Assembly (NCBI GenBank): GCA_009778355.1 | Contig: WRJY01000318.1 | Span: 1-15,426 of the forward strand | From: Desulfovibrionaceae bacterium | GTDB lineage: Bacteria; Pseudomonadota; Gammaproteobacteria; Burkholderiales; Burkholderiaceae_C | Direction: 5' to 3' | Length of the DNA stretch: 15,426 bases | Part shown: positions 1-8,590 of the stretch, in pieces | How the letters are laid out: each line of letters opens with the position of its first letter | Numbering within the stretch: position 1 is the first letter of the stretch | The notes under the pieces: model-generated | Told to the model about the DNA's origin: nothing | Seen by the model: only the letters and a program-made list of their open reading frames with translations | Database searches by the model: none | Made by a program: the position numbers and the translations under genes

Positions 1-57
<57 letters not shown>

Positions 58-66
58 TTTCTAGGC

Positions 67-109
67 AAAAAATAATTTTCTTTCGCGCTTGGCGCAAAAG
101 AAAATTATT
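67..109. terminator. Strong AT-rich hairpin, likely terminator
   Basis: Arms 71-87 and 93-109 are complementary over 17 bp with one mismatch and a 5-nt loop (cttgg). On the - strand the hairpin is followed by a T run (complement of the A's at 67-72), which fits an intrinsic terminator for leftward transcription. On the + strand there is no T tract directly after it. It lies just past the stop codons of two of the three frames leaving the GCAA tract. Confidence 0.55.
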
Positions 110-127
110 CAAATCATTCCCGGCTTT

Positions 128-167
128 CAAAACGGCCCTCAGCGTCCCGGCGCTTGAGGGTCGTTTT
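128..167 (+). terminator. Rho-independent terminator
   Basis: A GC-rich stem (131-144 with 151-165, one bulge and one mismatch, loop 145-150) is followed by TTTT at 164-167 and preceded by AAAA. This is a textbook intrinsic terminator and may work in both directions. It would end transcription entering from the left edge, isolating the polysaccharide genes from the upstream gene. Confidence 0.75.
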
Positions 168-239
168 GCATTGGGCTTGGTTGGTTCATTTTCCGTAATC
201 CCGTTTTCGCAGCAGGAGGTGGATGTTTTTATTGTCCAT

Positions 240-545
240 CACAAGGCTAAAACCACCGGCTTTTAGCCACTCAGCTTTAGTTTCAAGATAGGTGCGTAGC
301 GTGGAAGGCTATGGACTACAGATACCGCAGCCACACGGTCGTCAGGGCCGAGGGTGCTTGTGTGTGATGGCGGGACAGATGGCCGAAAAGATGATTAAAC
401 AATACTTGGAACATCATTTTGAACCGAATCAGGATGACGATTTCAGATGGAGCCGAGCAAGTGGGACGCGTCGTGAAGTCGACGTGTGGGTGAACATTTT
501 CAATGCCTGGAATCTCAACCCACCGGCTTTAGCCGGCGGGTTGGA
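240..545 (+). mobile_element. Internally deleted IS200/IS605-type element
   Basis: Two subterminal hairpins bracket a broken Y1 transposase gene. The left one is 245-252/261-268. The right one is 516-528/531-543, with one mismatch and a 2-nt loop. Both carry nearly the same core, CCACCGGCTTT(T)AGCC (253-268 and 520-534), as expected of the end hairpins recognised by IS200/IS605 TnpA. The element is only about 300 bp, so it could move only with TnpA supplied in trans. Exact ends and the cleavage tetranucleotide cannot be fixed by eye. Confidence 0.7.
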
Positions 546-555
546 TTCTTGGTGA
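311..555 (+). pseudogene. tnpA: IS200-family Y1 transposase TnpA, internal deletion
   Basis: The ATG at 311 opens MDYRYRSHTVV, which resembles the N-terminus of IS200-type TnpA (M-x-Y-R-x-G-S-H-T-V). After about 11 codons the sequence jumps to GRGCLCVMAGQM and then MIKQYLEHHFEPNQDDDFR (to about 450). That matches the usual C-terminus (ARGYFCVxxGQM...MIKxYLEHHFEP). The two parts are in different frames, and the first meets TGA within 18 codons. About 110 residues are missing, including the HUH motif and probably the catalytic tyrosine region. The C-terminal frame stays open to 555 through the right-end hairpin. The family match is from memory of the family; the frame break is directly visible. 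Confidence 0.75.
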
Positions 556-564
556 TGCCGATCA

Positions 565-1635
565 ATGAAAATTAATAAAACATCAACACCGAGTTTTACA
601 ATGGAAACCTACAAAATCAATCACGTCATGTCTGCCGACTTCGAAAGCGGAATATTCACTGACATCGTAGGTTATTTCAAGAAATATAGTCCGCCGTGGA
701 TCACTCATCACGTAACGGTAACGCCGATCGACGATGCAGATATTTATCACTATCATCGCCCGCACCTCGAATCCAAACTGCGGCATCCAGGTATCTGTAC
801 CGTGCATCATGATCTGGAGGATCCAGATGCTTGGCACAGCAAACACAGGTTTTTGCCACGATACAATGAAGCCGAGACAATCATTTGCCTCAATGAGACA
901 CAGAAAGTTATTCTTACCAGAGAAGGAATATCAGAGGAGAAATTACGAGTAATTCCACATGGATACAATACAGATATTCTGCGGATCAAGTCGCAAAAGA
1001 AAGATGACAATAGGAAAATAACCATAGGGATGGCCTCCAGACGTTATGGGAGACGTGTCAAAGGCGAAGCCTATTTATTCGAGCTCGCAAAATTACTGAA
1101 TCCCGACAGATTTTCTTTTATTCTGGTAGGACAGGGTCGGGCAATTGATGCGCTCATGTTGAGGAAAATGGGTTATTCGGCAAAATTTTACGAAAGGTTT
1201 CCCTACAGACTCTTTCAAAGCTTCTATGAATCGATCGATGTACTTCTAATGTGTAGCAGCCATGAGGGCGGGCCTGCAAACATACCCGAAGCATTGGCAA
1301 CTGGTACGCCTGTTTTCTCATCCGAAGTCGGAATGTCAAGAGACATGATAAAAAATAAAAAAAATGGAATTTTTCTTACCCTTGAATCCCACTTGGATGC
1401 GGAACTAATTAACGACACTTGTTTTTCCTGTTTCAATCATCTCCAGAAAATGAAGGACTATTGCATAGAACACGCCCCCTCTATCAAAACCTGGAGAGAA
1501 ACAGTTAATGACAATATATCTGCATATTCAGCCGTATTGCGCAAAGATATGTCAATAATTCCGGTTATTGAAGCCAGCGATCCCCTTTCGATCGGCACTC
1601 TCCTTGACTTGCCGGTCATGGAGTGCGTGGCATGA
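565..1635 (+). CDS. GT4-family glycosyltransferase (356 aa)
   Basis: Probably transfers a sugar from a nucleotide donor during surface-polysaccharide assembly at the cytoplasmic membrane face. The C-terminal half is a typical GT-B/GT4 donor-binding domain: an HG pair at 132-133 (VIPHGYNTD), a strand-turn FILVGQGRA near 185-192, and the EX7E motif EGGPANIPE at 234-242. These are followed by ALATGTPVFSSEVG and a DMIKNKKNGIF segment. The N-terminal domain is short for a GT-B enzyme and has no signal peptide. The start at 565 has no convincing ribosome binding site; ATG 601 (METYKINHV) is an equally good start. The gene is clearly AT-richer than the core genes to the right. It overlaps the next gene by ATGA, so the two are co-translated. 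Donor and acceptor cannot be deduced. Confidence 0.85.
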   Translation: MKINKTSTPSFTMETYKINHVMSADFESGIFTDIVGYFKKYSPPWITHHVTVTPIDDADIYHYHRPHLESKLRHPGICTVHHDLEDPDAWHSKHRFLPRYNEAETIICLNETQKVILTREGISEEKLRVIPHGYNTDILRIKSQKKDDNRKITIGMASRRYGRRVKGEAYLFELAKLLNPDRFSFILVGQGRAIDALMLRKMGYSAKFYERFPYRLFQSFYESIDVLLMCSSHEGGPANIPEALATGTPVFSSEVGMSRDMIKNKKNGIFLTLESHLDAELINDTCFSCFNHLQKMKDYCIEHAPSIKTWRETVNDNISAYSAVLRKDMSIIPVIEASDPLSIGTLLDLPVMECVA

Positions 1636-3347
1636 AAAATTTATCCATACTGATTCCAGATAATCTGCACATCAACAAGAGGAACTTTCCGTCATTCTTT
1701 GATTTTACCGAGAGAGAAAAGGCCAAAGTCCATTTCGAGACACGGCGTCGAGATTGGATTGGCCTTTATGGCGACTATGCATCGAAATTACCAGTCCTCC
1801 AGGAAAAAATAGAGGTTTTGAATCGCCTCTCCCCTGAGGATCTGATGGCGTACAACGTCAAGGGTGCCAATCTTTTCAAAATCAGCAGAGCAGAGATACT
1901 CGCTTATGTCGCTGTCGGTGCCGGATGGTATGATGCTGCATATCCGCGAACGTTGGTCGAAATTTTTCAAAAATTGAATTCATGCAACCGCATGACACTT
2001 TTGCAGAATATGGCCGCCGCATGGGATTGGATCATATTTTGGCGGAATATGCTTTCCGATTTTCCTCAATTTACTCATGCATGCATATTTTCTGGATCAT
2101 TAATTTACCAAAAGTCCCTGATAAGGGTACTGAGCTTCACGTCGACGAAATGCATGTTAATGGAGAGTTCATTTACTGGCAACGATTTTTACTGCGAAGA
2201 AAAATACGAACATATTGCAAATAACTGCGATATCCGCCATGAAGCAGTTTTCAGAGCGATCTCCGTGGCCGACAATGAATGGGGCGTGGAGCGAGAAAAA
2301 ATCAAGGCAATCAATAAAATTCTTCTCTCTAAAAACAAAAATGTCACGCAGCCAGTTCAAGGCAGCCCCATTATATTCAAGAATAAAAATTTTCCTATCG
2401 TAACCATCCTTGGGCAGGTCATCAATGATTTTTCATTACTTGAGTATCGTAATATTGGCCTTTCCTCTATTCATTTTTACAAACAATTAATTTCTGATTT
2501 GCTTGAGGTGGATTGCAATATTGTTTTCAAGTCCCATCCTTGGGAGAGTAAAAAAGACAATGTGAAGAAAAGTCTCACCAAGGATGAGTTGACTAATTGG
2601 ATGCTTTCCTTTCCGGAAGAGGCGCAAGAAAAAATCTTATTCGTCGATAATTATCCAATTGAAAATCTATTTAAGTGCTCATCATGGGTGGCTGGAATCA
2701 ATTCCCAAGGCCTTCTGGAAGCCGCATTTCATGGCTTGAAGCCAGTCCAATTCGGTAATGCTTTTTTCGGAGAAAAAGGATTCACACATGATTACGAACT
2801 CAATGATACAAAGGGGTTTTTAGAAAAAATTAAGATTGAATCTCGTTCAATATCAGCAACCAAGGAAGGAACGATGACTCTTGCAGAATTTGATGCCTTT
2901 GAGAGCTTTTGTACTAAATTGCTGCAATTTCAACTTGTATCGATTCATAATTCTGGTCTGATGACATTGAGGCGGATATTCGCAGACGAAGATGTTATTG
3001 CTTTAGTAAAAAAGGGGGCGGCAAATCCTACTGCCACCAAAGTTATCGTTCCCAATCGACCAATTTCTTTGTCAGCCAAAGAGGGCGTCAAGCCTTCGGC
3101 TACAAAGTCAGCCACTAAGGATTCCAGTCTTCCTTTGGCATCCGCCGCAAAGAGAAGCTCGAGCTCCGCTCTGGCTGTAGCTTCCGCCGAAAATAACAAC
3201 TCGGATCTTGCTCTGGGAAAGGTAAAGTCACCCAGTAGTTTTGAGAGAAAGGTCAAAAAATTCAAGGTGTATCCAAGGAAATTTTTTAGTGACTCTTCGA
3301 ATCCGTATGTGCGTTGGATGAGAATATTTTTTAAGTATAAACAGTAA
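1632..3347 (+). CDS. Capsule polysaccharide (KpsC/KpsS-like) protein, 571 aa
   Basis: Start chosen at ATG 1632, which overlaps the upstream TGA as ATGA and has GGAG at 1620-1623; GTG 1623 would add three residues. No signal peptide. Residues about 295-385 look like the capsule-synthesis fold of the KpsC/KpsS and related beta-Kdo transferase group: VFKSHPWE (His-Pro at 302-303), then NSQGLLEAAFHGLKPV (357-372) and FGEKGFTHDY. Residues about 462-535 are a low-complexity Ala/Ser/Lys-rich linker. The last 35 residues (537-571) are strongly basic and aromatic (KVKKFKVYPRKFF ... VRWMRIFFKYK), which suggests a membrane-binding or protein-docking tail. Function as a transferase is inferred from these motifs and from the neighbours; a methylation, export or polymerase role is not excluded. 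AT-rich like its neighbours. Confidence 0.6.
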   Translation: MKNLSILIPDNLHINKRNFPSFFDFTEREKAKVHFETRRRDWIGLYGDYASKLPVLQEKIEVLNRLSPEDLMAYNVKGANLFKISRAEILAYVAVGAGWYDAAYPRTLVEIFQKLNSCNRMTLLQNMAAAWDWIIFWRNMLSDFPQFTHACIFSGSLIYQKSLIRVLSFTSTKCMLMESSFTGNDFYCEEKYEHIANNCDIRHEAVFRAISVADNEWGVEREKIKAINKILLSKNKNVTQPVQGSPIIFKNKNFPIVTILGQVINDFSLLEYRNIGLSSIHFYKQLISDLLEVDCNIVFKSHPWESKKDNVKKSLTKDELTNWMLSFPEEAQEKILFVDNYPIENLFKCSSWVAGINSQGLLEAAFHGLKPVQFGNAFFGEKGFTHDYELNDTKGFLEKIKIESRSISATKEGTMTLAEFDAFESFCTKLLQFQLVSIHNSGLMTLRRIFADEDVIALVKKGAANPTATKVIVPNRPISLSAKEGVKPSATKSATKDSSLPLASAAKRSSSSALAVASAENNNSDLALGKVKSPSSFERKVKKFKVYPRKFFSDSSNPYVRWMRIFFKYKQ

Positions 3348-3381
3348 GCAAATCATTGATTGCATCATTTGCAAATAATAT

Positions 3382-4017
3382 ATGCAAACATTCTCCCAAA
3401 TCGATAAGAGTGCATCAATCAAAAGCCCAGAAGGCTTGGAGCATCCGGTTCATCTCTCACCGCTCAGCGAAGTACATGCCGGATGCACAGTGGGGCGTTA
3501 CACTCATATAAATATCGGGACTGTTTTATTCAGCCACGTCAAAGTTGGTCGCTTCACTTCGTTTGGCCGAAACTGTGAAATCGGCGCAGCAAATCATCCT
3601 CTACAGTATTTATCCACACATACTTTTCAAATACATGCGCAGTGCTTTCCGAGATTGCCCGATTACAAAAATCTAAAACGAAAACCGTGGCTCTTCCACC
3701 CCGACACCCACATTGGCAATGACGTGTGGGTCGGAGCTAAAACGGTTGTTCGTGCCGGGGTGACGATTGGCGATGGCGCAGTGGTCGCGGCTGGTTCGGT
3801 AGTTACAAAGGACATACCGCCCTACACCATCGCCGGCGGTACTCCGGCGAGAATGATTCGCATGAGATTCCCCTCGCACATCGTTGCCGCGTTGCTTGAA
3901 TTAAAATGGTGGGAATTGAATATTGTTGAGTTAGATGGATTGCCTTTCGACAACATCGAAGCATGTGTGACAGAGCTTCGTAATAGAATTGCCAAGAAAG
4001 CCACCGAGTCTTCTTGA
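3382..4017 (+). CDS. CatB/WbbJ-like hexapeptide O-acetyltransferase (211 aa)
   Basis: Predicted trimeric left-handed beta-helix acyltransferase, most likely adding an acetyl group from acetyl-CoA to a sugar of the polysaccharide made by this locus. Hexapeptide repeats run from about residue 25 to 65 and again at 110-150 (IGNDVWVGAKTVVRAGVTIG, then DGAVVAAGSVVTKD). They are followed by the characteristic PYTIAGGTPARMIRMRF cap. The candidate catalytic His is H72 in AANHPL, in the position used by the xenobiotic/CatB acetyltransferase group. Residues about 75-108 form the usual protruding loop, and the C-terminus (about 163-211) is helical. The start at ATG 3382 has no obvious ribosome binding site, and 34 nt separate it from the preceding gene. 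Base composition rises towards its 3' end, close to the island edge. Length is normal for the family. Confidence 0.85.
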   Translation: MQTFSQIDKSASIKSPEGLEHPVHLSPLSEVHAGCTVGRYTHINIGTVLFSHVKVGRFTSFGRNCEIGAANHPLQYLSTHTFQIHAQCFPRLPDYKNLKRKPWLFHPDTHIGNDVWVGAKTVVRAGVTIGDGAVVAAGSVVTKDIPPYTIAGGTPARMIRMRFPSHIVAALLELKWWELNIVELDGLPFDNIEACVTELRNRIAKKATESS

Positions 4018-4134
4018 TGCACGCCATGAAACCAATGTGGATAATTGGCGGATAATTGGGGTCAGATCACAATATTGGTTTGAGCCGCAGGCCCTCATTC
4101 CGGCCTTGCGCCAGCGGGGAAAGAAGCTGAAATT

Positions 4135-5622
4135 TCAAGCCCACGATATCGCCGTCAAATCATTGACGAAGATCGGCATGTCCTGCCACAGGCCGCGCAC
4201 GCCTTGCTTGGCTGCCGTGACCCATTGCGGCTGGTACAGCCAGGCCAGCGCGGCGTCGTCGGCGAGCATTTTCTGGGCTTCGCCCAGCAACTGGTTGCGG
4301 GTGGCGTTGTCGGCGGTGGTTTTGATTCGGTCGTACAGGGCGTTGAATTGGGGGTTGTCGTAGCCCCAGTAATAGTCGGGCCTGGCGAAGTTGCCCAGAT
4401 CGAATGGCTCGACGTGGCTGATGAGGGTCAGGTCGTAGTTTCTTGGCCCGCCATAAACGTTGGCCAGCCATTGCGCCCATTCGACGTTCTGCACCTTGGC
4501 GGCGATGCCGATTTTGGCCAGTTGCGCGGTGATGATTTCGCCGCCCTGGCGCGCGTAGGGCGGCGGGGGCAGCACCAGGCTCAGATGCAGCGGTGTGGCA
4601 ATGCCGGCTTCCTTGAGCAATGCCTTGGCCTTGTTCACGTCGTAGGGGTTGATGCCGGTGGTGTCGATGTAGCCGGGCATACCGGGCACGTAGTGGCTGC
4701 CGATGGGCACGCCGAAGCCGTCCGCCGAGCCGGTGATGACGGCCTGGCGGTCGATGGCGGCGGCAATGGCGCGGCGCACGCGCACGTCGTTCAGGGGCGT
4801 GCGCCGGTGGTTGATGGCCAGTACGGTTTTGGCGCGCGAGCCGCTGACCAGCACTTGCAGCCGCGGGTTGGCCCGAAACCGCGCCGCGCCGCGCGGGGTG
4901 ACGCGGGTGAATACGTCCACGTCGCCGGACAGCATGGCCGCCACTTGCGCCGCCGGATCGCTGATGAAGCGGAAGGTGGCCTGTCTGATGCCGATGGCGA
5001 CGGGGTTGTGGAAGCTGGGCGTGGCCTTGAGCGTGAGCGACGAGCCCCTGGCCCAGTTCTCCAGCACGTAGGGGCCGGTGCCGACCGGGTCGAAGACGTT
5101 GCCTTCGGCGCTGGTCGGCTCGACGATGGCGGCGGTGGCTTGCCCCATGTAGAACAGGAAGTCCGGATCCGGCTCTTTGTTGGTGATGGCTATGGTGTGT
5201 TCGTTCAGGACGCGCACGCTTTCGATGGCGGTGAAGTTGCGCTTGTCCTTGTTGGTGCTGTGGTTGCTGGCGGCGCGCAGAAGCGAGAACTTGACGGCGG
5301 CGGCGTCGAACACCTGGCCGTTGCTGAACTTGACGCCCTGGCGCAGGTGGAAGGTGGTGGTGCGCAGATCGGGCGAGACCTCCCAGCGTTCGGCCAGCAG
5401 CGGGGCAACGCTGCCGTCAGGATTGATTTTGGTCAGCGTCTCCAGCACGTTGTACAGCACGATTTCGGCGATGGCCGAGGCGGCGCCGGCGGTGGGGTCC
5501 AGCCCCGGCGGTTCCAGTGCCATGCCCAGCACCATGCTGTCGCGCCGCGATTGCGCGAACGCCGGTATCTGCCCCAAGGCGGCGAGGGCGGGCAGGGCCA
5601 GGGCGAGGTGGCGACGTTTCAT
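4135..5622 (-). CDS. Peptide-type ABC transporter substrate-binding protein (SBP family 5)
   Basis: Periplasmic solute receptor for the importer encoded upstream. 495 aa with a Sec signal peptide (MKRR, hydrophobic core, cleavage after AFA at about 23) and no lipobox Cys, so it is soluble. Family-5 hallmarks are visible: LEPPGLDPT near the mature N-terminus, LAERWEVSPDLRTTTFHLRQGVKFSNG, a VGTGPYVLENW segment, and VRRAIAAAIDRQAV in the middle. AGG-like GGAA (complement of 5633-5636) precedes the start. It is the last gene of the operon, 144 nt after the ATPase gene and behind a perfect palindrome; in most Dpp/Opp operons this gene comes first. The ligand (dipeptide, oligopeptide, glutathione or other) cannot be told from sequence. 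Confidence 0.92.
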   Translation of the reverse strand: MKRRHLALALPALAALGQIPAFAQSRRDSMVLGMALEPPGLDPTAGAASAIAEIVLYNVLETLTKINPDGSVAPLLAERWEVSPDLRTTTFHLRQGVKFSNGQVFDAAAVKFSLLRAASNHSTNKDKRNFTAIESVRVLNEHTIAITNKEPDPDFLFYMGQATAAIVEPTSAEGNVFDPVGTGPYVLENWARGSSLTLKATPSFHNPVAIGIRQATFRFISDPAAQVAAMLSGDVDVFTRVTPRGAARFRANPRLQVLVSGSRAKTVLAINHRRTPLNDVRVRRAIAAAIDRQAVITGSADGFGVPIGSHYVPGMPGYIDTTGINPYDVNKAKALLKEAGIATPLHLSLVLPPPPYARQGGEIITAQLAKIGIAAKVQNVEWAQWLANVYGGPRNYDLTLISHVEPFDLGNFARPDYYWGYDNPQFNALYDRIKTTADNATRNQLLGEAQKMLADDAALAWLYQPQWVTAAKQGVRGLWQDMPIFVNDLTAISWA

Positions 5623-5640
5623 TTTTTGGCGGTTCCTTCA

Positions 5641-5688
5641 GAGTCTGTTTACGATCTCAGCGGACCCGCTGAGATCGTAAACAGACTC
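5641..5688. repeat. Perfect 23-bp palindrome, copy 1 of a dispersed repeat
   Basis: Arms 5641-5663 and 5666-5688 are perfectly complementary with a 2-nt centre. A second, slightly diverged copy lies at 13929-13978 and shares the core CTGTTTACGATCTCAGC. It sits between the second ATPase gene and the binding-protein gene, so any operon transcript carries a 23-bp hairpin about 20 nt before the binding-protein start. There is no T run on either side, so it is not a canonical intrinsic terminator. Confidence 0.92.
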
Positions 5689-5766
5689 CCAGGCCGGGCG
5701 CTGGCGCTGCGGCCAAGCCGGCAAGTGGTTCATGGTAGCGCGGGGCCGGGGTTGTGTCATACGGTT

Positions 5767-6594
<828 letters not shown>

Positions 6595-6601
6595 GGCCAA
6601 T

Positions 6602-6753
6602 ACCTTTCCTCGTTTGGGGAAGGTTCCTGCTTCTTGCTCCTTCCTTCGTTGGAGGAAGGCAGGGATGGGGGCAGCGGCGTTTGCACCATGGTCAGCGTTG
6701 GTGATGGCGCCGGTCTCCATCCCAATCTTCCCAAAGAGGGGGAGGGCGCAAGG
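6602..6753. repeat. REP-like inverted pair between the two ATPase genes
   Basis: Three related G/C-rich hairpin-forming segments lie here. 6602-6624 is a near-palindrome. 6633-6668 and 6717-6753 look like two diverged copies of one unit in opposite orientation: CATCCC, then CTTCC, a short A-rich loop, GGAGGG/AAGGAG and CAAG. Such paired palindromic units (BIME-like) are usually intergenic. This one spans the 97-nt gap after the first ATPase gene and extends into that gene's last 20 or so codons. Confidence 0.6.
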
Positions 6754-7735
6754 CATCTCCGGCGGGGGAGGAGGCGAAGCAACTGAAGCGGTGCGTGTTC
6801 GAGAGCGCCGTTACCGGCGGCGCTTCGGCGGCGCAGGGCGGTTGGGTGAAAGGGCAGCGGCCCGCGAACGGACAGCCCGGCGGCAGGTTGAGCAGGCCGG
6901 GCACCGCGCCGGCGATGGTGGGCAGCCGCGCGCCGCGGCGGGCCTCCAGCCGCTGCGCCAGGCTGGGCCGCGCGGCCAGCAGCGCGCGCGTGTAGGGGTG
7001 CGCGGGCCGGCTGAGCAGTTCATCGGCGGCGCCGCGCTCGACCACCGCGCCGCCGTACATCACCAACAGGCGCCGCGCGTTGCGCGCCACCAGGCCGATG
7101 TCGTGCGAGATCAGGATCAGCGCCATGCCGCGCTCGGCCACCAACTCGCCGATCAGCGCCAGGATTTGCTGCTGCACTGTCGCGTCCAGGGCCGTGGTCG
7201 GCTCGTCGGCCACCAGCACGTCGGGCTCGCAGGCCAGCGCCATGGCGATCATGATGCGCTGGCGCTGGCCGCCGGAAAACTGGTGCGGAAAACTGCCGGC
7301 GCGCCGCGCCGCGTCGGGGATGCCCACGCGATCGAGCAGTTCGATGGCGCGCTCGCGCGCCTGGCGCCGCGGCAGGCGGCGGTGCAGCATCAGCGGTTCG
7401 GCGATCTGCGCGCCGACGCGGTGCACCGGGTTCAGCGCCGACATCGGCTCCTGAAAGATCATGGCGATGCGCGCGCCGCGCACGCGCTGCCAGTTGCGGT
7501 CGGGCAGGCCGATGAGCTGCCGCCCGTCCAGCTTCAGGCTGCCGCTGACGGCGGCGTTGCCGGGCGCCAGGCCCATCAGGGCGAGGGCGGTCATCGACTT
7601 GCCGCAGCCCGATTCGCCGATCAGGCCCAGCGTGTCGCCGCGCTCCAGCGTGAAGCTCATGTCGCGCACCGCCGCCGCGCTGCCGTGGCGGGTGCGCAGT
7701 TCGACGCGCAGGCGGTGGGCTTCGAGCAAGGCCAT
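6692..7735 (-). CDS. Peptide ABC transporter ATP-binding protein (DppD/OppD type), 347 aa
   Basis: First ATPase of the importer. Walker A GESGCGKS, Q-loop MIFQEPMSALNP, signature FSGGQRQRIMIAMAL, Walker B VLVADEPTTALD and H-loop LISHDIGLV are intact. The C-terminal oligopeptide/dipeptide region is present and holds spaced cysteines (GCPFAGRCPF, PPCAAE, FSCF); in some relatives these bind an Fe-S cluster. The start at 7735 lies 3 nt after the permease stop, consistent with tight coupling. After the last Cys the chain continues for about 25 residues rich in Pro, Trp, Asp and His that do not look like the family. They are encoded by the REP-like unit described separately, so the natural stop was probably earlier. 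Confidence 0.9.
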   Translation of the reverse strand: MALLEAHRLRVELRTRHGSAAAVRDMSFTLERGDTLGLIGESGCGKSMTALALMGLAPGNAAVSGSLKLDGRQLIGLPDRNWQRVRGARIAMIFQEPMSALNPVHRVGAQIAEPLMLHRRLPRRQARERAIELLDRVGIPDAARRAGSFPHQFSGGQRQRIMIAMALACEPDVLVADEPTTALDATVQQQILALIGELVAERGMALILISHDIGLVARNARRLLVMYGGAVVERGAADELLSRPAHPYTRALLAARPSLAQRLEARRGARLPTIAGAVPGLLNLPPGCPFAGRCPFTQPPCAAEAPPVTALSNTHRFSCFASSPAGDALRPPPLWEDWDGDRRHHQR

Positions 7736-7738
7736 GGC

Positions 7739-8590
7739 TTATCGAGAAGCGAGCCGTGGATCGAGCAGGTCGCGCAGGCCGTCGCCCAGCAGGTTCAGCC
7801 CCAGCACCGACAGCGCAATGGCCACGCCTGGCCACACGGCCAGCAATGGGGCGTCGAACATCAGCGTCTGCGCCTCGGCCAGCATACGGCCCCAACTGGG
7901 CTGCGGCGGCTGCGTGCCCAGGCCCAGGTAGGACAGCGCGGCCTCGGCCAGAATGGCGACGGCAAAGCGGATGGTGGCCTGCACGATCAGCGCCGCCAGA
8001 ATGTTGGGCAGCACGTGCTGCCAGGTGATGGCCCAGCGGCCCTTGCCGCTGGCGCGCGCGGCCAGCACGTAGCCGCGCGCCCACACCGCGTTGGCGGCGG
8101 CGCGGGTGATGCGCGCGAATGCCGGCGCGTTGTAGATGCCGATGGCGGCGATGGCGTTGCCGATGCCGGGGCCGTACACCGCTGTCAGCATGATGGCCGT
8201 CAGAATGGCCGGAAAAGCGAAGCCGAAGTCGGCCACGCGCATGATGAATTCTTCCACCCAGCCGCGCCGCGCCGACGCCAGCAGCCCCAGCGCCGCGCCC
8301 GCTGCCAGGCCGATGCCGACGGCGATCAACCCCACTTGAATCGAGGCGCGCGCGCCCGCCAGCAGCAGTGACGCCACGTCGCGGCCAAAGGCGTCGGTGC
8401 CCAGCCAGTGCGCCGCCGAGGGCGGCAGCAGCCGCCCGGCCATGTCGATGTCCAGCACCGGATAGGGCGTCCACAGGTACGACAGCGCCGCGGCCAGCAG
8501 CAGCAGGGCGGCAAGCGCGGCGCCGGCGGCAAAACCGGGATGACTGCGCGCGCGCAGCCAGAAGCCGTATGCGGCGGCAGGGCGGTTCAT
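7739..8590 (-). CDS. Peptide ABC transporter permease (DppC type), 283 aa
   Basis: Inner-membrane permease subunit. The start at 8590 (MNRPAAAYGFW) overlaps the upstream permease stop as ATGA, with GAAGG about 11 nt upstream. The same frame runs open to 9589 but the extra part is antisense-like, low-quality sequence over the other permease gene. DppC features are an N-terminal membrane segment (about 20-42), then HWLGTDAFGRDVASLLLAGAR, the EAA loop ARASGKGRWAITWQHVLPNI that docks on the ATPase, and a C-terminal GLRDLLDPRL ending typical of the family. Five further hydrophobic stretches are visible. Confidence 0.93.
   Translation of the reverse strand: MNRPAAAYGFWLRARSHPGFAAGAALAALLLLAAALSYLWTPYPVLDIDMAGRLLPPSAAHWLGTDAFGRDVASLLLAGARASIQVGLIAVGIGLAAGAALGLLASARRGWVEEFIMRVADFGFAFPAILTAIMLTAVYGPGIGNAIAAIGIYNAPAFARITRAAANAVWARGYVLAARASGKGRWAITWQHVLPNILAALIVQATIRFAVAILAEAALSYLGLGTQPPQPSWGRMLAEAQTLMFDAPLLAVWPGVAIALSVLGLNLLGDGLRDLLDPRLASR

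Noticed and set aside
4036..4075. REP-like motif around AATTGGGGTCAGATCAC between the acetyltransferase and the ABC operon
   Set aside because: It recalls GGGGTCAG-type repeats, but I find neither a proper palindrome nor a second copy in the window.
4087..4109. Terminator hairpin after the ABC operon
   Set aside because: The stem is short with a bulge (GCAGGCC/GGCCTTGC) and no T run follows on the - strand.
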